Positions 1 through 7,555 of a stretch of 64,000 bases of DNA are shown piece after piece. The DNA comes from Arenibacter sp040216555 (lineage in GTDB: Bacteria; Bacteroidota; Bacteroidia; Flavobacteriales; Flavobacteriaceae): assembly GCA_040216555.1 (NCBI GenBank), contig JAVJOW010000022.1, positions 124,001-188,000 of the forward strand, in the 5' to 3' direction. The notes beneath the pieces are model-generated. The model saw only the letters and a program-made list of their open reading frames with translations, was not told the DNA's origin and made no database searches. Positions within the stretch are counted from its first letter, which is position 1, and every line of letters begins with the position of its first letter. The position numbers and the translations under genes are program-made.

Positions 1-472
1 AAAGTAGATGAAAGAAAAAAATAACTATTGCCACCTTGGAAGACTCGCCAATTCCGATAATAACCAAGGACATAAAGCAAAAAATCAACGCTATTGTCAC
101 TGGCAAAACAGGAATAAAGTGCCATATACTGTAGGCATATTTTACAGCCTCACTAGCCGATATCACAGCCGTTGCCATATATGACAAAACCGTCAATGCG
201 GCAGCGAGGGATGCCGTTGACTTTTTAGTAGTATTCAACAAAGCATTATATGCCCCTCCGTTCAATGGCAGTGCTCCTACTACCTCTCCATAAATTTTTC
301 TAAAGAGAAATAGGACAAATGCTACAACCAAAAGGGATATCCAGGCATACTGACCGGAATAAACTATGGCCAATGCTGAAACATATAAACAAGAGGAACT
401 TATGTCGTTGCCGCATATGGCCGTTGCCTCCAGTTGATTCAATTTTTTTTTCATTGAAAAATTATTAGGCAT
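1..472 (-). CDS. APC-family permease, N-terminal part (runs off the window)
   Basis: The reverse strand is open from an ATG at 472 to the window edge (157 residues). It reads like the start of an amino acid-polyamine-organocation transporter: a short charged N-terminus, the helix-breaking stretch EATAICGNDISSS, then strongly hydrophobic segments (about residues 30-52, 80-105 and 115-145) separated by a loop with GGAYN. This arrangement is typical of APC transporters. The substrate cannot be told, and some Bacteroidota relatives carry a USP domain at the C-terminus that would lie outside this window. It is divergent from the DUF1003 gene at 567. No TGAY-N4-RTCA operator is visible in the 94-base gap. 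The family call is fairly sure. Confidence 0.7.
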   Translation of the reverse strand, partial: MPNNFSMKKKLNQLEATAICGNDISSSCLYVSALAIVYSGQYAWISLLVVAFVLFLFRKIYGEVVGALPLNGGAYNALLNTTKKSTASLAAALTVLSYMATAVISASEAVKYAYSIWHFIPVLPVTIALIFCFMSLVIIGIGESSKVAIVIFFFHLL

Positions 473-566
473 TTGAATTCTTATTTAAAGATAGGGGTAA
501 TTACACAACTTTATCTTCTAATAGGATAGAAAATACCTTACTTTTAATAGATAAAACACTAAAGAC

Positions 567-1277
567 ATGAAGACCTTTGTAAGCGCTATTTCCTTAAAAG
601 AATATCCGATCAGCGAACAAATTCCGGTTAAAACAATTCGAAAATCCATTATGGATCTTATTCATAAAGAACATCCAGAAATAAATTCGAAAAAGTCTAT
701 TTCTGTTTCCGAACTTAATCTATATCGGCAAAAATACCTATCGGACTATCTCATACATGAAGTGGGAGAATTGACCACCCTGGAAGAGGACGTTCTTAAA
801 ACGATAGAGCAGGAAAAAATAATTACCACCCAGACGGAAGGGTTGAATGTAGCAACAGACTATTCCTATGGTCAACGCTTGGCGGACAAGGTGGCTAGCT
901 TTGGTGGCAGCTGGAGGTTCATAATTTTGTTTGGCATTTTTATTATCATATGGATGGTCATCAATATTGTTTTCCTATTGGATAAAGGATTTGACCCCTA
1001 CCCTTTTATTCTGCTTAATTTAATTCTGTCCTGTTTGGCAGCTTTACAGGCTCCGGTAATCATGATGAGCCAAAATAGGCAGGAGGAAAAGGATAGGGAG
1101 CGTGCCAAACAAGATTATATGGTCAATTTAAAAGCAGAACTGGAAATTCGTGTCCTACACGAAAAATTGGATCACCTTATCATGCATCAACAACAAGAAT
1201 TATTGAACATACAGCAAATTCAGGTCGAAATGATGGAAGACATCATGAAGCAAATTAAAGGTCAACAGAAAACCTAG
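567..1277 (+). CDS. DUF1003 family inner-membrane protein
   Basis: 236 residues. The central part (about 100-200) matches the DUF1003 pattern: a GQRLADKVASFGGSW segment leading into two transmembrane helices (about 115-137 and 143-167), then a polar segment with SQNRQEEKDRERAKQDY and a C-terminal coiled coil. The first 90 residues form a soluble extension without a recognised domain. The biochemical role of DUF1003 proteins is not known. It stands alone between the divergent permease and the Gfo/Idh gene, and no regulon operator precedes it. Family assignment is firm; function is unknown. Confidence 0.75.
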   Translation: MKTFVSAISLKEYPISEQIPVKTIRKSIMDLIHKEHPEINSKKSISVSELNLYRQKYLSDYLIHEVGELTTLEEDVLKTIEQEKIITTQTEGLNVATDYSYGQRLADKVASFGGSWRFIILFGIFIIIWMVINIVFLLDKGFDPYPFILLNLILSCLAALQAPVIMMSQNRQEEKDRERAKQDYMVNLKAELEIRVLHEKLDHLIMHQQQELLNIQQIQVEMMEDIMKQIKGQQKT

Positions 1278-1392
1278 TTGTTATCGCTGCAATAATTCAC
1301 CCCTCAAAATTTTATACAGAATTTTAGCCGAGAGTTGAAGTTATTTTGTATTTTTTAAAAACCAATAAACCCATCAAATAAATAAACTAACC

Positions 1393-2769
1393 ATGGACAC
1401 CAAGATTTTTAACATCAACAGAAGACATTTTATAAAAGGGGCTGCGGCATCCTTGGCACTTTCCTCTTTTGGATCCTACGGTATGGAGCTTATTTATCGC
1501 GATAAACCGCTTCGAGTTGGACTTATTGGTGCGGGTTGGTATGGAAAAAGCGATCTTTTTAGGCTTATGCAAGTCACCAAAGTGGATGTGGTATCTATCT
1601 GTGATGTGGACGACAATTTACTAAAAGAAGCAGCAAACCTAATCAGTCTTAGACAGCCGTCAGGAAAAACCCCTAGAACTTATAGGGATTATAGAAAAAT
1701 GCTCGCAGAAAAAGATTTGGATATTGTGCTTATTGGTACCCCAGATCATTGGCATGCCCTTCAGGCCATTGAGGCCTTAAAATCCGGGGCCCATGTTTAT
1801 GTGCAAAAGCCAATAAGTGTTGATGTAATAGAGGGTGAAGCTATGGTAGCTGCCGCCAGAAAATATAACAGGGTAGTTCAGGTTGGAACCCAGCGTAAGA
1901 GTACCCCGCATCTTATAGATGCTAAAAAAAATATAGTGGACGCCGGCTTATTGGGAAAAATTTCCCATGTGGAAATGTGTTGCTATTACCATATGAGGGC
2001 CAATGGCAATCCTCCTATAGAAAAGGTTCCTGATTTTTTGGATTATGAAATGTGGACCGGACCCGCTCCCCTACGTCCTTATGATGGAATTCCCCATAGA
2101 CGATGGTGGCGAACCTTTATGGAATACGGCAATGGCATTATGGGCGATATGTGCGTGCACATGTTGGATACCGTAAGGTGGATGCTAGAGTTGGATTGGC
2201 CAAAAAGAATAAGTTCTACTGGGGGAATCTATGTACAAAAAGATGGGAAATCCAATATTGCCGATACCCAAACTGCCATCTTTGAATATGAGGAACTCAA
2301 CTGCGTATGGCAGCATAGAAGTTGGGGAACCCCTGCAGACCCGGATTACCCATGGTCGTTTAAACTTTATGGGGAAAAAGGAACATTGTCCGGAAGCACC
2401 ATGAGAGCGGATTTTGTTCCGCATGGGGCTGGAGAAAAGATCCATATGGACGTAATTTATGAAAAGGAGAAATATCCAGAGGACCTTACCGAAAAAGATA
2501 TAGAACTAAATGCTGCCCCTGCGACTAGACTGCATATGTTGGACTTTCTCGCCGCCATTGATAATAACACATTGCCTATTGCCGATATCCGTGAAGGACA
2601 TGTATCTACAGCCAGCTGCATTTTGGCCAATATGGCCATGGCTACTGGAAGACCTTTGATCTATGATCCTAAAAATATTTTGGTGGTAAATGATGCGGAG
2701 GCAACGGCGCTTTTGCAAAGGGATTATCGTGCCCCTTGGAAACATCCACATCCCAAGGATTTTGAATAG
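1393..2769 (+). CDS. Gfo/Idh/MocA family oxidoreductase with Tat signal
   Basis: 458 residues. The N-terminus has a twin-arginine signal (NRRHFIKGAA at residues 9-18), so the protein is probably exported folded to the periplasm. A Rossmann NAD(P)-binding motif GAGWYG lies at 46-51, and a QKP triplet in the position of the family's EKP motif follows near residue 138. The C-terminal half is the usual substrate-binding alpha/beta domain. Such exported members are common in Bacteroidota and usually act on sugars or glycosides; the substrate here cannot be inferred. A possible -7 box (TTATTTTG, 1341-1348) lies upstream without the regulon operator. A weak hairpin follows the stop. Confidence 0.8.
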   Translation: MDTKIFNINRRHFIKGAAASLALSSFGSYGMELIYRDKPLRVGLIGAGWYGKSDLFRLMQVTKVDVVSICDVDDNLLKEAANLISLRQPSGKTPRTYRDYRKMLAEKDLDIVLIGTPDHWHALQAIEALKSGAHVYVQKPISVDVIEGEAMVAAARKYNRVVQVGTQRKSTPHLIDAKKNIVDAGLLGKISHVEMCCYYHMRANGNPPIEKVPDFLDYEMWTGPAPLRPYDGIPHRRWWRTFMEYGNGIMGDMCVHMLDTVRWMLELDWPKRISSTGGIYVQKDGKSNIADTQTAIFEYEELNCVWQHRSWGTPADPDYPWSFKLYGEKGTLSGSTMRADFVPHGAGEKIHMDVIYEKEKYPEDLTEKDIELNAAPATRLHMLDFLAAIDNNTLPIADIREGHVSTASCILANMAMATGRPLIYDPKNILVVNDAEATALLQRDYRAPWKHPHPKDFE

Positions 2770-2774
2770 AGCTG

Positions 2775-2803
2775 TACTGGTTCAATACAAGCGCTAACCA
2801 GTA
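2775..2803. terminator. possible weak bidirectional terminator hairpin
   Basis: Between the converging Gfo/Idh and ABC genes an 8-bp inverted repeat (TACTGGTT at 2775-2782, AACCAGTA at 2796-2803) with a 13-base loop could form a hairpin. There is no good T-tract, so termination is only a suggestion from position. Confidence 0.3.
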
Positions 2804-2808
2804 ACTAT

Positions 2809-3483
2809 TTAATCCAAAATACGTCCATCCTCCATCTGGATGATGCGATCGGTACGTTTGGCAAAGTCTTCGTCATGGGTTACTACCAAAAGGGAAAGAC
2901 CTTCCTCCTCTTTAAGACGTTTAAAAATACTGAAGACATTTTCGGAATTGTGACTGTCCAAATTCCCTGTAGGTTCGTCCCCCATCAGAATCGAAGGATT
3001 ATTTATCAAAGCCCTGGCGATGGCAACCCGTTGTTTTTCTCCACCGGATATCCGCGAGGCACGTTGGTGGGCCAACTTTTCTATATCCAACATTCTTAAT
3101 TTCTCCATGGCATCATGTTCAATTTCTGCCAAGGACTTCTCTGCCAATTTTTTGGCGGGCAGCATCACATTTTCCAATACGCTGAATTCGGACAGCAAAT
3201 AATGAAACTGAAACACGAATCCTATATTTTTATTTCGGATCCGGGACAATTTATGATGATTTTGCCCTGTAATCAATTTGTTGTTCAAATATAGTTCACC
3301 GGTATAATCCGTATCCATAGTAGACAGAATATAAAGCAGGGTAGACTTTCCCGAACCCGATTTACCCATGATGGAGGCGAATTCTCCCTTTTTAATTCCA
3401 AAAGAAATATCCTTGAGCACATGAAATTCCACGGGCTTTTCAAAGTATTTATTGATGTTTTTAGTTTCTAAAACGAAGTCCAT
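2809..3483 (-). CDS. ABC transporter ATP-binding protein (LolD/MacB type)
   Basis: 224 residues, the usual size for a MacB/LolD-class ATPase. Walker A is GKSGSGKS at 40-47, the Q-loop glutamine is Q92, the signature SGGEKQ is at 146-151, and Walker B ends in DE at 169-170. It would energise the FtsX-like permease encoded 9 bases upstream (3493-4755). Last gene of a three-gene operon: membrane-fusion lipoprotein, permease, ATPase. The system could export lipoproteins, small toxic molecules or signals; the sequence does not decide. Confidence 0.88.
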   Translation of the reverse strand: MDFVLETKNINKYFEKPVEFHVLKDISFGIKKGEFASIMGKSGSGKSTLLYILSTMDTDYTGELYLNNKLITGQNHHKLSRIRNKNIGFVFQFHYLLSEFSVLENVMLPAKKLAEKSLAEIEHDAMEKLRMLDIEKLAHQRASRISGGEKQRVAIARALINNPSILMGDEPTGNLDSHNSENVFSIFKRLKEEEGLSLLVVTHDEDFAKRTDRIIQMEDGRILD

Positions 3484-3492
3484 TTTTCTTGG

Positions 3493-4755
3493 TTAAGTTC
3501 CCCTTATAATTCGCACTGGGTCTATGCGCCTTGCTTTGTTTGATGGCAACCAACCGGCAAAGAAGGTCGAAATAAGGGCAAAGGAAAATCCTATGATATA
3601 GTACCAAATATTATAGTTTATGGGATAGGTGGTAATGGTTGGCAATGCCTCGGTTTCGAAGGCTACATTATCTATTAGTTTGGAAAGAACAAACCCAACA
3701 ATAAGTCCAAGAATCCCTCCCAATGCACCAATGATCATAGCCTGACTCATAAATATGAGCTGCACGTCAGTACCAGAGAATCCAGTAGCTTTTAAAATGG
3801 CGATATCCTTCATTTTCTCATAAATGAGCATGTTGAGGATATTATAGATTCCAAAACCGGCAACGATCAATAAGGTAATGGACACGGCATAAGTAATTAG
3901 GTTACGGATATTGGATCCGGTCTCAAATTGGGCATTGGCCTCGTTAATACTTGTCGCCTTTACTTGGAACTGTTTTCCCAAGCTTTTTGCCATGGTCGTG
4001 GCTTCGTTGATATCGTACAACTTTACATTGATATCCGTAACATAGTTCTGGGCCTCCCCCAAAATACGTTGCACCGTCTTTAGATTGGCATAACTTTGAA
4101 TATTATCTATATCTGCAATTCCACTTTGGTATATCCCCACAATTTTCAGGGGAAAAACATCACCCTTAATGGTGCTGATCTGTACACGATCTCCCTTTTT
4201 AAGTGACATTTTTTTGGCCAGACCGGCACCCAAAAGTATGCCGTTTTCACTATTTTTTAATTCTTGGGCCGTTCCCTCTACTATATAATCACCAATGTTT
4301 GAGAGTCTTGCCTCCTCCATAATATCCACTCCTACCAAGTTACCCCCCAATTCTATAGATCCAGAGAGATAAAAGATCTGTGCCCTTAATTGCGGCGTGG
4401 CACCGAAAACCTTTTTGTCCTTCTTTAGATAATTCAGGATAGGCAGACCATTGTGAATTTTCTTTTGACTTTGTTTAGGCTTAACGGAATTCACCACATT
4501 AAAGGCATCTTCAAATTCCTGGTAAAGGGCAATAGGCTGTTTATCCGAGGGCTCTATCTCATTATAGATATGGATATGGGGCGTTTGGTTCAAAATAAGG
4601 CTATCCAGCATTTCATTAAGCCCAGTCATAAAACTTACCAAAGTAATATAGGCCCCGATACCAAACGTGACTCCCAGAGCGGCCGTAACCGTAGATTTCA
4701 TCTTGGTGAGCAGATGGGTTTTGGCGATGTTCAATATAACCTTCCAATTGATCAT
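3493..4755 (-). CDS. FtsX/MacB-like ABC transporter permease
   Basis: 420 residues with the layout of the MacB/LolC/FtsX family: an N-terminal transmembrane helix (about 20-45), a large extracytoplasmic MacB-type domain (about 50-285), and three C-terminal helices (about 288-310, 335-362 and 380-402). Its start codon overlaps the stop of the upstream fusion-protein gene (4 bases), indicating translational coupling. It pairs with the ATPase at 2809-3483. Substrate unknown. Confidence 0.85.
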   Translation of the reverse strand: MINWKVILNIAKTHLLTKMKSTVTAALGVTFGIGAYITLVSFMTGLNEMLDSLILNQTPHIHIYNEIEPSDKQPIALYQEFEDAFNVVNSVKPKQSQKKIHNGLPILNYLKKDKKVFGATPQLRAQIFYLSGSIELGGNLVGVDIMEEARLSNIGDYIVEGTAQELKNSENGILLGAGLAKKMSLKKGDRVQISTIKGDVFPLKIVGIYQSGIADIDNIQSYANLKTVQRILGEAQNYVTDINVKLYDINEATTMAKSLGKQFQVKATSINEANAQFETGSNIRNLITYAVSITLLIVAGFGIYNILNMLIYEKMKDIAILKATGFSGTDVQLIFMSQAMIIGALGGILGLIVGFVLSKLIDNVAFETEALPTITTYPINYNIWYYIIGFSFALISTFFAGWLPSNKARRIDPVRIIRGT

Positions 4756-5834
4756 TCTTCAGGTTTTAGAATTTCCGTGGTCTCAATGATGCCGTTTATA
4801 ATTTCGACACGTTCCAAATTTTGTAGCCCGGTAACAACTTCAACAAGTCCGTCCTGGGTCTTTACTTTGTTTCCCTCCAACAAAAATTCCTTGGGAATGG
4901 TCAAGACGTTTTCCTTTTCGGAAATAATTATATTTCCCTCCCCCGCCAAACCTGGGTAAAGTGCTTTTGGAGGATTGTTAAAAATGGCCTCTGCCTTGAA
5001 AGTCTGGGAACGCTCATCCTTTTTGGGATATATTTTGCTCACTTTGGCATCAAAGACCTCATCCCCATAAGCATCCAAAGTAATAAGGGCTTTTTGGCCC
5101 AACTGAAGTTTTACAATATCGACCTCGTCTATCAACAATTCAATAATAAAATCGTTAGCACTGCCCACCGAGGCCAAAGGCTCCAAAGTATTGACTATTT
5201 CCCCAGGATTTTTGTACAAGGCATAAACCTTCCCGTTGATCTTACTACTAACGGTAAAATCTTTGGTGGAAATCTGTGAGGTATTATAATTGTTGAGCGC
5301 TTGCTGAACTTGGGTTGAAAGTTCGTTCTTGGTCTGGACATACTTATTTTTAAGTTGCTTTAAATTATTTCCTGAAATTTCATAAGCCAACTTACGGTTC
5401 TCGAACTGCACTTTTGATCCAATATTTTGATCCCAAAGCCGCTTTTGCCTCAAATAATTCATGGAATCGTTTTTATAGGACAAGGTTGCCGATTGGATTT
5501 CATCTTCCAACGAACCCAAGACCGCCGAGCTACCATTATAATTTTCCTGGGCCAATTGAAGCGCCAAACGGGCATTATCCGAATTGAGTTTTGGGGTACT
5601 GTTTACTATCTGGATAACCGGTGTTCCCTTGTTTACCAAATCCCCTTCTTCCAATAAATTACGATCCAAAATTCCTGCCACTGGAGCATAAGCCTGGTAA
5701 AGACTATCTGGCTGCACGGTTACGGAAGCATATACCGATTCTGTTAAATGGATTTTAGTAGGAAATATCTTTTCTTGTTTTTCTCCACAGGATATAAAAA
5801 GAAATATACAATGGATCAATATAAAATTCCTCAT
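4752..5834 (-). CDS. HlyD/RND-type periplasmic adaptor lipoprotein
   Basis: Membrane-fusion component of the ABC efflux operon, 360 residues from the ATG at 5834. The N-terminus is a lipoprotein signal ending in LFISC, so it is probably lipid-anchored. A lipoyl/barrel-sandwich half follows, then a coiled-coil hairpin (about residues 85-195, rich in Q, N, L and K), the second lipoyl half with a KINGKV segment, and beta-barrel domains. A weak member of the regulon operator (5889-5900) lies upstream with a TTATTTTG -7 box at exactly the common spacing. Confidence 0.85.
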   Translation of the reverse strand: MRNFILIHCIFLFISCGEKQEKIFPTKIHLTESVYASVTVQPDSLYQAYAPVAGILDRNLLEEGDLVNKGTPVIQIVNSTPKLNSDNARLALQLAQENYNGSSAVLGSLEDEIQSATLSYKNDSMNYLRQKRLWDQNIGSKVQFENRKLAYEISGNNLKQLKNKYVQTKNELSTQVQQALNNYNTSQISTKDFTVSSKINGKVYALYKNPGEIVNTLEPLASVGSANDFIIELLIDEVDIVKLQLGQKALITLDAYGDEVFDAKVSKIYPKKDERSQTFKAEAIFNNPPKALYPGLAGEGNIIISEKENVLTIPKEFLLEGNKVKTQDGLVEVVTGLQNLERVEIINGIIETTEILKPEE

Positions 5835-5888
5835 AGACAATATAAAGTATAATAGCCCAAAATAAAGGGAAATATAGGTTAAAGAATA

Positions 5889-5900
5889 TGAGAAAAATCA
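5889..5900 (-). promoter_or_regulatory. weak candidate TGAY-N4-RTCA operator, efflux operon
   Basis: TGAGAAAAATCA departs from the consensus at base 4 (G for C/T). It still sits 36.5 bp from the end of a -7 box TTATTTTG read on the minus strand (5858-5865), ahead of the adaptor gene. Spacing is the main support. Confidence 0.4.
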
Positions 5901-6212
5901 TATATGTATTAATCCCTAAAGTATTTTTTACTGTTTATCCAAGCAAATAACAAACGATTTATAATTATTAAATAGCACATTGCGTTACATGGGTGTCCTG
6001 GCTTGGCCCAATCACTCCGTTAAAACCTATACAACCAGGTTTTATCACTAAATATCCGAATTAAATCAAGCGTTTGGAAATTTTAAAAAATCCATAGCAA
6101 AAGAACATCCCTAAAGCGCGTTTCTTTATCTGCAAAATAGCAATGTCCTTTGACCTGAATATAGCACAGACCCTACCCCCTATTTAACAAAAGATAGGGC
6201 ATATTACCAATC
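5901..6212. other. gene-free stretch
   Basis: About 310 bases between two minus-strand genes. I see no open frame of note, no RNA gene signature, no operator match and no clear terminator. Confidence 0.6.
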
Positions 6213-6728
6213 CTAAAGAAATTTTCCAGTTTCATCCAGTTTAACCCTTAACATTTTATCCCCGTTCTCCAATTTAACCTTGTAGGTTTTCTTAGCTCCT
6301 GAGGCATCGGTAAAGGAGACCAAATAAATATCTTTCGTAATAACCCATTCAGGAAAGCGATCTGCAATAGCAGTCCTAACCGATGTTGGCAGATTTATAT
6401 CCTTAAACTTTTCAGCAGTACGCAATAACTTTCCATTGGCATCATAAGCGGCTAAAATTTTACCTTCGGGAATAAAAAACGTAATGTTGTAAAGGTCATA
6501 ATCGTCCTGATAAAATTCGGAGCTTTTAACATCATAGGTCGCCACCTTTTGCTGCAGCAGCTTCACTGGTATGGAGGCCAGCTCCCCAGTGTTTATATCG
6601 TTAAGATACTTGTAATTGGTGGCATAGACCGTTACCTCCGATAGTTCAAGCGTCGGAATAACTTGAGAAAAAGCTTGGGTGGTTAATCCAAAAGCTAATA
6701 AACTAAATAGAAATTTTTTCATGGTCAT
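6213..6728 (-). CDS. exported PepSY-like protein
   Basis: 171 residues; an in-frame second Met at residue 3 is an equally good start. A Sec signal peptide (residues 3-22, ending in FSQ) makes it periplasmic. The C-terminal part, with LPTSVRTAIADRFPEWVI followed by short beta strands and KTYKVKLENGDKMLRVKLDE, has the layout of PepSY-like repeat proteins common in Bacteroidota. No catalytic residues are apparent. Upstream lies the operator at 6812-6823, so it appears to belong to the regulon, divergent from the PNPOx-like gene. Confidence 0.6.
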   Translation of the reverse strand: MTMKKFLFSLLAFGLTTQAFSQVIPTLELSEVTVYATNYKYLNDINTGELASIPVKLLQQKVATYDVKSSEFYQDDYDLYNITFFIPEGKILAAYDANGKLLRTAEKFKDINLPTSVRTAIADRFPEWVITKDIYLVSFTDASGAKKTYKVKLENGDKMLRVKLDETGKFL

Positions 6729-6811
6729 TAAGTTTAAATTATCAATTAGAGTTAATATGGATGTTTGTGGTCCATTGGTAGCAAATTATTCCTTTATTAA
6801 TGTTTCTGCAA

Positions 6812-6823
6812 TGACCTAAATCA
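6812..6823 (-). promoter_or_regulatory. TGAY-N4-RTCA operator for the PepSY-like gene
   Basis: TGACCTAAATCA. A minus-strand -7-like box ATAATTTG (6782-6789) ends 35.5 bp from the centre, one base less than the common spacing. Directed at the gene starting at 6728. Confidence 0.6.
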
Positions 6824-6870
6824 TTCAGATACATTTAATAAGGAAAACTCTGATATTCCAAGGTTGGAAC

Positions 6871-6882
6871 TGACCGATATCA
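6871..6882 (+). promoter_or_regulatory. TGAY-N4-RTCA operator for the PNPOx-like/ppsA operon
   Basis: TGACCGATATCA, with -7 box TAGATTTG (6906-6913) ending exactly 36.5 bp after the centre. It precedes the gene at 7000 and probably PEP synthase behind it. Confidence 0.78.
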
Positions 6883-6999
6883 TATTTTACCAGAAAAGAA
6901 GAAACTAGATTTGGTCCTATCAAGGTTTTATGCGAACTGCTTTGAAGTTCCTTACATAAAACTAAATTAACTTAGTTAATAGACTATATAAAAAGGAAT

Positions 7000-7452
7000 A
7001 TGACAAATTTGACCACTAGCGAAAGCATTAGTTTACTTAAGGATAATTATACCGGACACTTGGGATATATCTCCGAGGATAAGCCTTATGTACTTCCCAT
7101 TACCTATTACTATGACCAGGACGATCATTCCTTAATAAGTTATTCGGCGGACGGACATAAGATAGATGCCATGCGCAAGAATACTGCGGTGACATTATTG
7201 GTAGAGGAAGTAAAATCCTCTAACAATTGGCAATCGGTTATGGCCCATGGCACCTTTGAAGAACTCCAAGGAACCGACGCCAAATTTAAGTTGCATCAAT
7301 TTACAGAAGGGGTAAAAGGTCTTATCCTAGAGAAAGAGCAACGGGAAACCGAATTTATAAGTGAATTTTCAAGCAAATTGTACTCCCGCGGACTTCCAAC
7401 CGTATATCGTATTAAAATAATAGAGATTACCAGTAAAAGAAAAGAGACCTAG
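7000..7452 (+). CDS. pyridoxamine 5'-phosphate oxidase-like flavin-binding protein
   Basis: 150 residues, one split-barrel PNPOx-like domain. The N-terminal pattern (LKDNYTGHLGYISEDKPYVLPI, here broken by strand turns), the central HKIDAMRKN segment and VTLLVEEV correspond to the FMN/F420-binding core of nitroimidazole-resistance-type proteins. Its likely ligand is a flavin and its substrate is unknown. It is first behind the operator at 6871 and PEP synthase follows after about 100 bases without an operator, so the two are probably co-transcribed. Similar split-barrel proteins occur in other hypoxia regulons. Confidence 0.75.
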   Translation: MTNLTTSESISLLKDNYTGHLGYISEDKPYVLPITYYYDQDDHSLISYSADGHKIDAMRKNTAVTLLVEEVKSSNNWQSVMAHGTFEELQGTDAKFKLHQFTEGVKGLILEKEQRETEFISEFSSKLYSRGLPTVYRIKIIEITSKRKET

Positions 7453-7555
7453 AAAAGTAATCGACAAGGTTAGTTCCCCCAATTTTTAGAGCTGCTACTA
7501 ATTCGCTTTACATCCCTGTTTAAGTACTTTCAATAAACCCTATAATGTATTGTTG

